Shown in pieces: positions 1-5,907 of a stretch of DNA of 5,943 nt. This DNA is from JAENVT01 sp040005915 (lineage in GTDB: Bacteria > Actinomycetota > Acidimicrobiia > Acidimicrobiales > Ilumatobacteraceae), in the NCBI GenBank assembly GCA_040005915.1, contig JBDTYA010000217.1, positions 1 to 5,943 of the forward strand, given 5' to 3'. The stretch's first letter is position 1. Each line of letters begins with the position of its first letter. The position numbers and the translations under genes are program-made. The notes under the pieces are model-generated. The model ran no database searches. It had not been told where the DNA came from and saw nothing but the letters and a program-made list of their open reading frames with translations.

Positions 1-15
1 TCCATCCGGGCCAGC

Positions 16-1497
16 TTAGGCAGACCTGCGCTGCCACACGGCAACATCGTCGACGGTGCCCAGCTGCCGGTACCCATCGTGGATGAACCGCTCGAGATCG
101 GGGACCAGCGAGGTGGGGTAGTTGGTGTAGCCGAGGCGTGGTGACGTGGATGTGTCGAGGATCAGCTCCGGCGGTTGAGCGGCGAGCGAACGAAGCATGA
201 TGTCGGCAGCCCCGGGCACCGCGCTGGCCAGCGTCTCCGCCGGGTCGCTGCGGCCGCCCGATCGGCCGACGACGAAGTCGGTGTGGACCAGCGCGCCGGC
301 GGGCAGGCGGTCTGCCGCGAGAAGCACTTCGGGATACGAACCCCACACGAACACCCGATCCTGTGTCGTCGTGTGCGACCTGACGTAGTCGGCCAGCGGA
401 CGCGGATCGGGTCGATGGTGGAAGGAGCCGGGTACGAACAACATCACCCACGCCACCACAGCGGGGGTGACCACGCCCGCAGCCGCGACAACGGCGAAGG
501 ACTTGTGGCGTGCCGTCCATCGGGTGACCACAGGGGCAGCCAGGAGCACCAGCGGCGGCACGACCTGCAACCAGTAGTGACCGAAGAAGCGCAGACCGGC
601 AGCCCACGCGGCAATGCCGGTCGCTACCCACAGCCACAGGTCGGCGTCAGCAGGAAGCATCCGCCGGCGAAGTGCCGACACGGCTGTCGCGCCACACACG
701 GCAACAGCGACGATCAACACCGCGTGGAACGCGACGAACCCGCCCACCGACGCCGCACCTCGCCCCAGCGCGGACCACAGGCCGGCGCCGGCGAACACGA
801 AGCCCGGGCTGTTGGTCACGTTCCATTCCCAGAACCTGCCGAGAGGTGCGTAGAAGCCCGTTGTGGCGACTGTCGCCGCCGCCGCGGCCAACGATGGCAC
901 CACGTTGCGCCATCGCCCGTGCAGCCCGATGCCGATGCACATCGGCGCCACGCCGAGCAGCCAGCTCTGTCGTGTGAGGATGGCCAGGCCGATCGCAACG
1001 CCTGCGCCGATCGCGCTCGGCAGCGTTCCGCGACGCGACCAGACGATGGCCGCTGTGCCCGGCAGCAGGGCGAAGTGTGCGTAGTTCGCCGCGCCCGCAT
1101 CGGCAGGGAACAGGGCCATCGAGCCGGCGATCAGCAACACGCCGCCCCACCATGCCTCGCGCATTCCCCACCGGCGCAGGCAGTCGAGCGCGACGAGGAT
1201 CCCGCACGCTGCGAGCAGTACGGCGACCAGCACTCGCATCAGCCGCACATCCGTCGAGTCGGTCAGCTTGAACGCTGCCGCGTAGAACAGTGGCGGCAGT
1301 GGCGGCTTGCGGTCGTAGATGTCGGTGTACAGGGTGCCTCCGGAGCGAACCACCATCGCCTGCACGCCGATCGCCGCCTCATCTGGATCGAAGAGTCGTG
1401 ACACGAAGGTCGGTGCGCGGAGCACGAACGAGAGCACCGCCAAGCTCGTGCAGAGAGTGACACGACTGCGGCGCCACTCACTCCTGACCATGATCAC
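16..1497 (-). CDS. GT-C fold membrane glycosyltransferase, GT39/ArnT-like (PMT family)
   Basis: Multi-pass membrane protein of 493 aa, probably moving a sugar from a polyprenyl-phosphate donor to an acceptor on the outer face of the membrane; donor and acceptor cannot be told from sequence. A first hydrophobic helix (about residues 12-30) is followed by a loop with the acidic motif DPDEA (37-41), where GT-C enzymes carry their catalytic or metal-binding acids, and then DRKPPL (62-67), typical of the ArnT/PMT_2 group. About ten further hydrophobic segments run to residue 355, including RFFGHYW (303-309) before a late helix. Residues 360-493 are hydrophilic, a likely extracytoplasmic C-terminal domain. 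The length suits the family. The GTG at 1497 is the longest start; the ATG at 1491, two codons in, is equally possible, and neither has a Shine-Dalgarno. It is divergent from the HAD gene, and no cell-wall or glycan genes lie nearby. Family assignment is good; the specific function is unknown. Confidence 0.85.
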   Translation of the reverse strand: MIMVRSEWRRSRVTLCTSLAVLSFVLRAPTFVSRLFDPDEAAIGVQAMVVRSGGTLYTDIYDRKPPLPPLFYAAAFKLTDSTDVRLMRVLVAVLLAACGILVALDCLRRWGMREAWWGGVLLIAGSMALFPADAGAANYAHFALLPGTAAIVWSRRGTLPSAIGAGVAIGLAILTRQSWLLGVAPMCIGIGLHGRWRNVVPSLAAAAATVATTGFYAPLGRFWEWNVTNSPGFVFAGAGLWSALGRGAASVGGFVAFHAVLIVAVAVCGATAVSALRRRMLPADADLWLWVATGIAAWAAGLRFFGHYWLQVVPPLVLLAAPVVTRWTARHKSFAVVAAAGVVTPAVVAWVMLFVPGSFHHRPDPRPLADYVRSHTTTQDRVFVWGSYPEVLLAADRLPAGALVHTDFVVGRSGGRSDPAETLASAVPGAADIMLRSLAAQPPELILDTSTSPRLGYTNYPTSLVPDLERFIHDGYRQLGTVDDVAVWQRRSA

Positions 1498-1500
1498 GGC

Positions 1501-1506
1501 AGGCTA
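1501..1506 (-). promoter_or_regulatory. Candidate -10 box for the glycosyltransferase gene
   Basis: Read on the minus strand the bases are TAGCCT, matching the actinobacterial TANNNT -10 pattern. A start point 6-7 nt downstream would fall near 1494, inside or just after the GTG at 1497 and 3 nt before the ATG at 1491. If real, translation would begin at the ATG with almost no leader. No -35 match is evident. This is a short degenerate motif, so confidence is low. Confidence 0.35.
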
Positions 1507-1519
1507 GTGGGCGGCCTTC

Positions 1520-1525
1520 TACGCT
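1520..1525 (+). promoter_or_regulatory. Candidate -10 box for leaderless HAD gene transcript
   Basis: TACGCT fits TANNNT. Its last T lies exactly 6 nt before the GTG at 1532, so the expected transcription start coincides with the first base of the start codon. No Shine-Dalgarno is present in the 34-bp gap, as expected for a leaderless mRNA, a class common in Actinomycetota. No -35 match is obvious. Confidence 0.5.
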
Positions 1526-1531
1526 GCCGGG

Positions 1532-2197
1532 GTGGACGTTCGCGGTGTCTTGTTCGACTTCGGCAACACACTGTTCGCACATGATCCATTGCCGTTGACC
1601 GTTGCCGAGTGCGCCCGCCGCCTGGGTGTGCCGATGAGCGCTGCCCAGGCGCAGCAACTGGCACGACGCATCGACGCCGCGGCGATGAATCCCGATGAAC
1701 TGGTCCACGCCCGCGACCTCGACTCCGAGGTGTGGCGCACGCGTTGGCAGGTTCTCTACGGCATCGCCGACGAGTGGTCAGAGCGTTTGGGCGCGGCGAT
1801 CTACGCCGACATGCATGATCCGTTGGCTTGGATTCCGTACGCGGGGTCGGGGACCACGTTGCGATCGCTGCACGACAGCGGAGTCGCGGTGGGCATCGTC
1901 TCCAACACCGGATGGGACGTGCGCGCGGTGTTCGAGGCACACTCCTTGTCGGCCTACGTCACCTCGTTCACATTGTCCTACGAAGCGGGCGCGGTGAAGC
2001 CGGATCGCAAGATCTTCCACGCCGCGTGCAGCTCGCTTCATCTGACACCCGGGCAGGTGGTGATGGTCGGTGACGATCCGCGTGCCGACAGTGGCGCGGT
2101 GCTCGCCGGAATTCGGACGTTGTTGGTGCCGGCGCTGCCCCCGCACGCCGACAACGACATCGGCGCGGTGCTGGCTGTCGCCGGAATCTGCGTTTGA
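1532..2197 (+). CDS. HAD-superfamily hydrolase-like protein (subfamily IA type)
   Basis: A 221-aa cytosolic protein with the four HAD motifs in order. Motif I is FDFGNTL (nucleophile D9), motif II is VSNTG (S124), motif III is K156 in VKPDRK, and motif IV is VGDDPRAD (D181, D182). A helical cap of about 80 residues lies between motifs I and II, as in subfamily IA phosphoglycolate phosphatase or haloacid dehalogenase-like enzymes. Residue 11, normally the general acid/base Asp of DxD phosphatases, is Gly. Such DFGNTL forms do exist in the superfamily, but phosphatase activity should not be assumed. The GTG start places motif I at the usual distance from the N-terminus and agrees with the -10 box six bases upstream. 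It is divergent from the glycosyltransferase and ends 83 bp before pyrG. The substrate is unknown. Confidence 0.85.
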   Translation: MDVRGVLFDFGNTLFAHDPLPLTVAECARRLGVPMSAAQAQQLARRIDAAAMNPDELVHARDLDSEVWRTRWQVLYGIADEWSERLGAAIYADMHDPLAWIPYAGSGTTLRSLHDSGVAVGIVSNTGWDVRAVFEAHSLSAYVTSFTLSYEAGAVKPDRKIFHAACSSLHLTPGQVVMVGDDPRADSGAVLAGIRTLLVPALPPHADNDIGAVLAVAGICV

Positions 2198-2207
2198 TCG
2201 ACGGGAT

Positions 2208-2231
2208 CCGCGCGAGCGCGCCACAGCGCGG
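2208..2231. repeat. GC-rich inverted repeat in the HAD-pyrG gap
   Basis: The arms CCGCGC (2208-2213) and GCGCGG (2226-2231) are perfect inverse complements around a 12-nt centre, which itself contains GCGCGC-rich sequence able to pair in other ways. The right arm abuts the TATGCT box, so the repeat covers where a pyrG -35 element would lie. It could be an operator, a weak terminator for the HAD gene (there is no T-run), or simple GC richness. Confidence 0.25.
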
Positions 2232-2237
2232 TATGCT
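2232..2237 (+). promoter_or_regulatory. Candidate pyrG -10 box
   Basis: TATGCT is close to the TATAAT/TANNNT consensus and is the best such match in the 83-bp gap. Transcription would start near 2244, giving a leader of about 37 nt that includes the Shine-Dalgarno. No -35 hexamer is seen at 16-18 bp spacing; that position holds GC-only sequence. Confidence 0.45.
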
Positions 2238-2265
2238 GCTTTCCCGTTGTCAGTTCGCCTGAGAC

Positions 2266-2271
2266 GGAGGT
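2266..2271 (+). promoter_or_regulatory. Shine-Dalgarno of pyrG
   Basis: GGAGGT lies 9 nt before the ATG at 2281, a strong match to the anti-Shine-Dalgarno. It is the only clear ribosome binding site seen in the window and fixes the pyrG start. Confidence 0.8.
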
Positions 2272-2280
2272 CTTTGTTCA

Positions 2281-3927
2281 ATGCCGAAGCACATTTTCGT
2301 GACCGGAGGCGTTGCCAGCTCCCTCGGTAAAGGACTCACCGCGTCGTCGCTCGGACGCCTGTTGAAGCTCCGCGGCCTTCGGGTCACGATGCAAAAACTC
2401 GATCCGTACATAAACGTCGATCCCGGGACGATGAACCCGTTCGAGCACGGCGAGGTTTTCGTCACCGACGACGGCGGCGAGACCGACCTCGATCTCGGCC
2501 ACTACGAGCGGTTCATCGACGAGCCGCTGACCCGCAATTCCAACGCCACGACTGGTTCGATCTACCAGGCCGTGCTCGCCGCGGAACGACGTGGCGATTA
2601 CCTCGGCAAGACGGTGCAGGTGATCCCGCACATCACCGACGAGATCAAGCGGCGCATCCATCGGCTGGCCAACGACGACGTCGACGTGGTCATCACCGAA
2701 GTCGGCGGGACCGTTGGCGACATCGAGATCCTTCCCTTCCTCGAGGCAATCCGTCAGTTCCGCAAGGAAGCCGGTCGCGACAACGTCTGCTACATCCACG
2801 TGACGCTGGTGCCGTACATCGGCCCGTCCGGCGAGCAGAAGACGAAGCCGACGCAGCACTCCGTTACCGAGCTGCGCAGCCGCGGCATCCAACCCGACGT
2901 GATCGTGTGCCGCAGCGAAGAGCCGTTGAGCGACAACCTCAAGCGCAAGATCTCCAACCTGTGCGATGTCGACGAGCGCGCGGTCGTGAACGCAGCCGAC
3001 GCCGGCAACATCTACGAGCTGCCGTTGATCCTGCACAACGAAGGTCTCGACGAGGTGGTGTGCGATGTACTGCGGCTCGAGGCCCCGCTCGATCTGGCGC
3101 CGTGGCAGGAGGTCGTATCGATGGTCGAGCAGTCCGTGAAGCCCGTCAAGATCGGGCTCATCGGCAAGTACATCAGCCTGCCCGATGCGTATCTCTCGGT
3201 CGTGGAGAGCTTGAAGCACGCCGGTTTCCACCACGGCGCTCGCGTCGAGATCGATTGGATCCAGGCCGAGGATGTCGAGGGCCTCCTGGCCGCCGGCCGC
3301 CTTGGTGAGCTCGACGGGATGTTGATCCCCGGTGGGTTCGGTGAGCGCGGGTTCGAGGGCAAGATCGCCGCAGCCGGCTTCGCCCGCGAGCACGACATCC
3401 CATGCCTCGGCATCTGCCTCGGGCTGCAGGCGATGACCATCGACTTCGCCCGCAACGTGATGAACCTCACCGGTGCCAACTCCACCGAGATGGATCCCGA
3501 CACACCGCATCCGGTCATCGCGCTGATGCACGATCAGCGCGACGTCGTCGACAAGGGCGGCACCCAACGGCTCGGTGCGTACTACGCGATCCTCGAGCCC
3601 AACACCCGCGTCTACCGCGCCTACGGCGAGCCCGTCGTCAGCGAGCGGCATCGTCACCGCTGGGAGTTGAACGCCCAGCTGAAGCCGAAGCTGGAGGCAG
3701 CCGGCCTTCGCTGCAGCGGGCTGTCGCCCGATCGCCGCCTGGTCGAGTTCATCGAGCTCGAGGACCATCCGTTCTGGGTCGGCACGCAGGCCCACCCGGA
3801 GTTCAAGAGCCGCCCCGACCGTCCGCATCCGCTCTTCCGCGAGTTGGTGTACGCCGCGCTGGCCCGCCGCGAATCCCGGGCACCGCACCTGTTCGTCGTC
3901 GATGAAGCCAGCTCGTCTGTCGCGTGA
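2281..3927 (+). CDS. pyrG: CTP synthase (glutamine-hydrolysing)
   Basis: Converts UTP to CTP using ATP and ammonia from glutamine, the last step of de novo pyrimidine nucleotide synthesis, in the cytosol. The 548-aa length is normal. The N-terminal synthase domain (about 1-275) begins with FVTGGVASSLGKG (6-18), the ATP-binding loop, and continues with KLDPYINVDPGTM (39-51), HGEVFVTDDGGETDLDLGHY (56-75) and the metal-site ITEVGGTVGDIE (138-149). The class I glutamine amidotransferase domain (about 290-535) has the oxyanion segment PGGFGERG (350-357), nucleophile C379 in LGICLG, and the His-Glu pair in QAHPEF (H505, E507). All expected catalytic residues are present. The ATG has a good Shine-Dalgarno. 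The stop overlaps the following GTG by 4 nt. No reiterative-transcription attenuator of the Bacillus pyrG type is visible in the leader. Confidence 0.98.
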   Translation: MPKHIFVTGGVASSLGKGLTASSLGRLLKLRGLRVTMQKLDPYINVDPGTMNPFEHGEVFVTDDGGETDLDLGHYERFIDEPLTRNSNATTGSIYQAVLAAERRGDYLGKTVQVIPHITDEIKRRIHRLANDDVDVVITEVGGTVGDIEILPFLEAIRQFRKEAGRDNVCYIHVTLVPYIGPSGEQKTKPTQHSVTELRSRGIQPDVIVCRSEEPLSDNLKRKISNLCDVDERAVVNAADAGNIYELPLILHNEGLDEVVCDVLRLEAPLDLAPWQEVVSMVEQSVKPVKIGLIGKYISLPDAYLSVVESLKHAGFHHGARVEIDWIQAEDVEGLLAAGRLGELDGMLIPGGFGERGFEGKIAAAGFAREHDIPCLGICLGLQAMTIDFARNVMNLTGANSTEMDPDTPHPVIALMHDQRDVVDKGGTQRLGAYYAILEPNTRVYRAYGEPVVSERHRHRWELNAQLKPKLEAAGLRCSGLSPDRRLVEFIELEDHPFWVGTQAHPEFKSRPDRPHPLFRELVYAALARRESRAPHLFVVDEASSSVA

Positions 3928-4508
3928 GCGAATCGCCCCCAGCGTTTCGACACCTCGGCGATCGGTTGGTGCATCAGGGATACATCTGGCACGTTGCCGT
4001 CGCCACCTTCGAGGCGCCTGACGGCGAGCTGTTCGAGCGCGACATCATCCGCTCGCCCGGTGCCGTCGGCGTGGTGCCCGTCGAGTTCGTCGAAGGCGTA
4101 CCGATCGTGGTGTTCGTCAACCAGTACCGCGGCCCGCTCGATCGCTACGTCCTGGAGGTCCCTGCGGGGATGCGCGACGTGGCCGGCGAGCCGCTGGAAC
4201 TCACCGCAGAACGTGAGCTGATCGAGGAGGCCGGCCTGCGCCCCGGCAGGCTCGACTACCTGACGCACTTCTTCTCGTCGGCGGGCATGACCGATTCGGT
4301 GCTGCACGTGTACCTGGCAACCGATCTGGAGATCGTCGAACGCGACGTGCACGGCCCCGAGGAGGCGTACATGGACGTCGTCCGAATCCCGCTCGCCGAG
4401 GCGGTCGAGATGGTCGTACGCGGCGAGATCAACGACGCCAAGACCGTGATCGGGCTCCTGCTGGTCGATCGCCGGCTGCGCGAAGGCACCCTTCGTCCGA
4501 CGCCGTAG
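3924..4508 (+). CDS. Nudix hydrolase, ADP-ribose pyrophosphatase-like
   Basis: A 194-aa cytosolic enzyme expected to cleave the pyrophosphate of ADP-ribose or a related nucleoside diphosphate with Mg2+. The segment NQYRGPLDRYVLEVPAG (66-82) is the family lead-in to the Nudix box, which runs from G82 through E89 to REL-IEEAGL (97-105) with metal-binding E98, E101 and E102. Between G82 and E89 there are six residues, not the usual five; as I recall, the M. tuberculosis Rv1700 enzyme shares this (GLLDVAGEP-like). E146/E147 in HGPEEAYM could supply the catalytic glutamate of the later loop. The ADP-ribose hallmark PGFSDE is here AGMTDS (120-125), so substrate preference is less certain. The GTG start is part of GTGA shared with the pyrG stop and has no Shine-Dalgarno, implying translational coupling. 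The pyrG neighbourhood supports the Rv1700-type assignment. Confidence 0.88.
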   Translation: MSESPPAFRHLGDRLVHQGYIWHVAVATFEAPDGELFERDIIRSPGAVGVVPVEFVEGVPIVVFVNQYRGPLDRYVLEVPAGMRDVAGEPLELTAERELIEEAGLRPGRLDYLTHFFSSAGMTDSVLHVYLATDLEIVERDVHGPEEAYMDVVRIPLAEAVEMVVRGEINDAKTVIGLLLVDRRLREGTLRPTP

Positions 4509-4511
4509 GTT
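4506..4511 (+). promoter_or_regulatory. Candidate -10 box for leaderless xerD transcript
   Basis: TAGGTT fits TANNNT and includes the Nudix stop codon (TAG, 4506-4508). Its last T is exactly 6 nt before the GTG at 4518, the same geometry as at the HAD gene. There is no Shine-Dalgarno in the 9-nt intergenic gap. It suggests an internal promoter giving an xerD-HD transcript independent of pyrG. A chance match is helped by the stop codon supplying TA. Confidence 0.45.
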
Positions 4512-4517
4512 GGCAGT

Positions 4518-5456
4518 GTGACCCCCGATCCGTCGATGGCGATGTTGCCCTTGGAGGTCGAGGAGTTCTTCTCGTGGATGGTCACCGAGCGGGGACGATC
4601 GGCCAACACCCTCGCCGCCTATCGTCGCGACATCCGGGGCTACTGGGCGTGGCTGGCGAAGCGCGACCTGACTCTGCAGACGGTGGACCGTGCCGCATTG
4701 GACTCGTTCATCAGCGAGCGACGTGCCGCCGGCGGCGCTGCCTCATCGGTGGCCCGCCAGGTTGCGGCGCTACGGATGCTGCATCGGTTCCTGGCGGAAG
4801 AGGCCATCCGCAAGGATGATCCGTCCGCCGACATCGAAGGCATCCGCGTGCCGGCCGGAATCCCTCATCCATTGTCGGAGGCTGAGGTTGCCTCGCTGCT
4901 GGCTGCCCCGGCGACCAACGAGCCTTCCGGCCTCCGCGATCGTGCCCTGCTCGAGTTCCTTTACGCCACCGGGGCGCGGATCTCGGAAGCATGTGGGCTG
5001 TCGTTGGGCGATTTCGACCACGGCGAAAGGCTGGTGCGACTGTTCGGCAAAGGCTCGAAGGAGCGGATCGTGCCGTACGGTCGTCACGCCGCGGCCGCCC
5101 TCGCGGAGTGGCTCGGGCCATCGGGACGCCCGCATCTCGAACCGCAGCGCTGGGCGCGACGAGGCGACGCCGAGGCCGTGTTCTTGAACCTGCGCGGCGC
5201 CCGCCTGACGCGTCAGGCGGCCTGGGCGATCGTCAAGAAGTACGGCGATCGAATCGGCGTCGGTCACAAGCTGTCACCGCATGTCTTGCGTCATTCGTGC
5301 GCGACCCACCTCCTCGATCACGGCGCCGACCTCAGGATCGTCCAAGAGCTCCTGGGGCACGCCTCGATCTCGACGACCCAGGTCTACACGCGCGTCAGCC
5401 AGGAGCGCATGTTCGACGTCTACCGATCGGCCCACCCACGGGCACTCGGCCGATGA
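4518..5456 (+). CDS. xerD: Tyrosine recombinase XerD
   Basis: Site-specific recombinase acting with XerC at dif, near the replication terminus, to resolve chromosome dimers at division. The 312 aa comprise a SAM-like DNA-binding N-terminal domain (about 10-95, with NTLAAYRRDIRGY at 30-42) and a catalytic domain (about 115-305). All six catalytic residues are visible: R154 (GARISE), K178 (GKGSKER), H255 and R258 (HVLRHS), H281 (LLGHASISTTQ) and nucleophile Y290 (QVYTRV). Spacings R-K of 24 and H-Y of 9 equal those of E. coli XerD. HGADLRIVQELLGH (268-281) and the C-terminal AHPRA favour XerD over XerC. About 14 residues more than the E. coli protein are partly explained by an insert near 200-220. 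The GTG at 4518 is chosen for the -10 box upstream; ATGs at 4536 and 4542 would also keep the whole domain. Position after pyrG and Nudix matches Rv1701. Confidence 0.93.
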   Translation: MTPDPSMAMLPLEVEEFFSWMVTERGRSANTLAAYRRDIRGYWAWLAKRDLTLQTVDRAALDSFISERRAAGGAASSVARQVAALRMLHRFLAEEAIRKDDPSADIEGIRVPAGIPHPLSEAEVASLLAAPATNEPSGLRDRALLEFLYATGARISEACGLSLGDFDHGERLVRLFGKGSKERIVPYGRHAAAALAEWLGPSGRPHLEPQRWARRGDAEAVFLNLRGARLTRQAAWAIVKKYGDRIGVGHKLSPHVLRHSCATHLLDHGADLRIVQELLGHASISTTQVYTRVSQERMFDVYRSAHPRALGR

Positions 5457-5890
5457 GGCATCTGGCGCGGAGGCTGCTGGGGTCGTTGTCGCGACGCGAG
5501 CCGGCCGCGGCTGACACTGCCTGGGCAGAGTCGACGCTGACCAGCGGTGAGCTCCTGCTCTGGCGCCGGCTCAGTGCGCCGGACCGGCGGCACGCGATCG
5601 TCGTCGGCCGGCGGTTCATGTCGCTCGTCGGTACAGCACCGTGGACCCGGGACGAGATCGCCGGGGCGCTGTTGCACGACATCGGCAAGCTCGACTCCGA
5701 TCTGGGCACGGCGATGCGCACCGTCGCCACCATCGTCGGACCACGCACCACCCGGTTCCGCCGGTATCACGATCACGAGAGGATCGGCGCCGAAATGCTC
5801 GTAACAGCGGGTTCATCGCCGGTCACCGTCGAGCTCGTCGCAGGTCACGGCCGCGCCGCGCCGGCCCTCGCCCGGGCCGACAACATCTGA
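5453..5890 (+). CDS. Small HD-domain protein, putative metal-dependent phosphohydrolase
   Basis: A 145-aa cytosolic protein with the HD-domain metal ligands in order: H47 (DRRHAIVV), H75-D76 (ALLHDIGKL), H106/H108 (RYHDHERIGAEML), H132 (AGHG) and D143 (ARADNI). Such proteins hydrolyse phosphomonoester or phosphodiester bonds of nucleotides; the substrate here is unknown. The last ligand is only three residues from the C-terminus, so the domain lacks anything after its final helix. Residues 1-40 are basic then mixed, with a GELLLWRRLS segment before the first ligand, and no signal peptide or membrane helix is seen. The ATG at 5453 overlaps the xerD stop as ATGA with no Shine-Dalgarno, so translation probably depends on xerD. 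The open frame continues upstream inside xerD, but that part is out-of-frame shadow. I recall similar HD proteins in Actinomycetota but cannot name a characterised one. Confidence 0.78.
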   Translation: MRHLARRLLGSLSRREPAAADTAWAESTLTSGELLLWRRLSAPDRRHAIVVGRRFMSLVGTAPWTRDEIAGALLHDIGKLDSDLGTAMRTVATIVGPRTTRFRRYHDHERIGAEMLVTAGSSPVTVELVAGHGRAAPALARADNI

Positions 5891-5907
5891 GACCCGCGCT
5901 CGCGGTC
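5891..5907. terminator. Possible short hairpin after the HD gene
   Basis: Immediately after the stop codon, GACC-C-GC / GC-GGTC can pair as a six-base-pair stem with one bulged C and a four-base loop. It lacks a T-run on either strand, so intrinsic termination would be weak. Its place at the end of the gene chain is the main reason to list it. Confidence 0.25.

Noticed and set aside
1..19. Possible plus-strand gene tail ending TAG at 17-19, overlapping the glycosyltransferase stop
   Set aside because: Only five codons are visible, with no recognisable motif; any frame would reach a stop somewhere here.
175..1401. 408-codon plus-strand open frame antisense to the glycosyltransferase
   Set aside because: The product is rich in Arg, His and Gln with no domain or hydrophobic pattern, whereas the opposite frame encodes a coherent membrane enzyme.
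2238..2280. Bacillus-type pyrG attenuator (initial G-run with reiterative transcription plus terminator)
   Set aside because: The predicted start region has no GGGC-like initial sequence, and the leader has no terminator hairpin followed by T residues.
2198..2280. dif site or small RNA gene in the HAD-pyrG gap
   Set aside because: No dif-like 28-bp imperfect palindrome and no structured RNA with a terminator were seen; the gap is accounted for by the promoter and Shine-Dalgarno of pyrG.
2278..3888. 536-codon open frame on the minus strand covering nearly all of pyrG
   Set aside because: It is antisense to an unambiguous pyrG with intact catalytic residues. Its protein shows no recognisable domain, and long antisense frames are usual in GC-rich genes with G/C third positions.
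4991..5452. Upstream extension of the HD protein frame inside xerD
   Set aside because: This part lies out of frame within the xerD catalytic domain and is Arg-rich and low in pattern. HD homology begins only after the ATG at 5453, which forms the ATGA overlap.
4518..5456. XerD as a mobile-element or phage integrase
   Set aside because: Length, motif spacing, XerD-type HGADLR and HPRA signatures, housekeeping neighbours and the absence of att-like repeats or a tRNA indicate the chromosomal recombinase.
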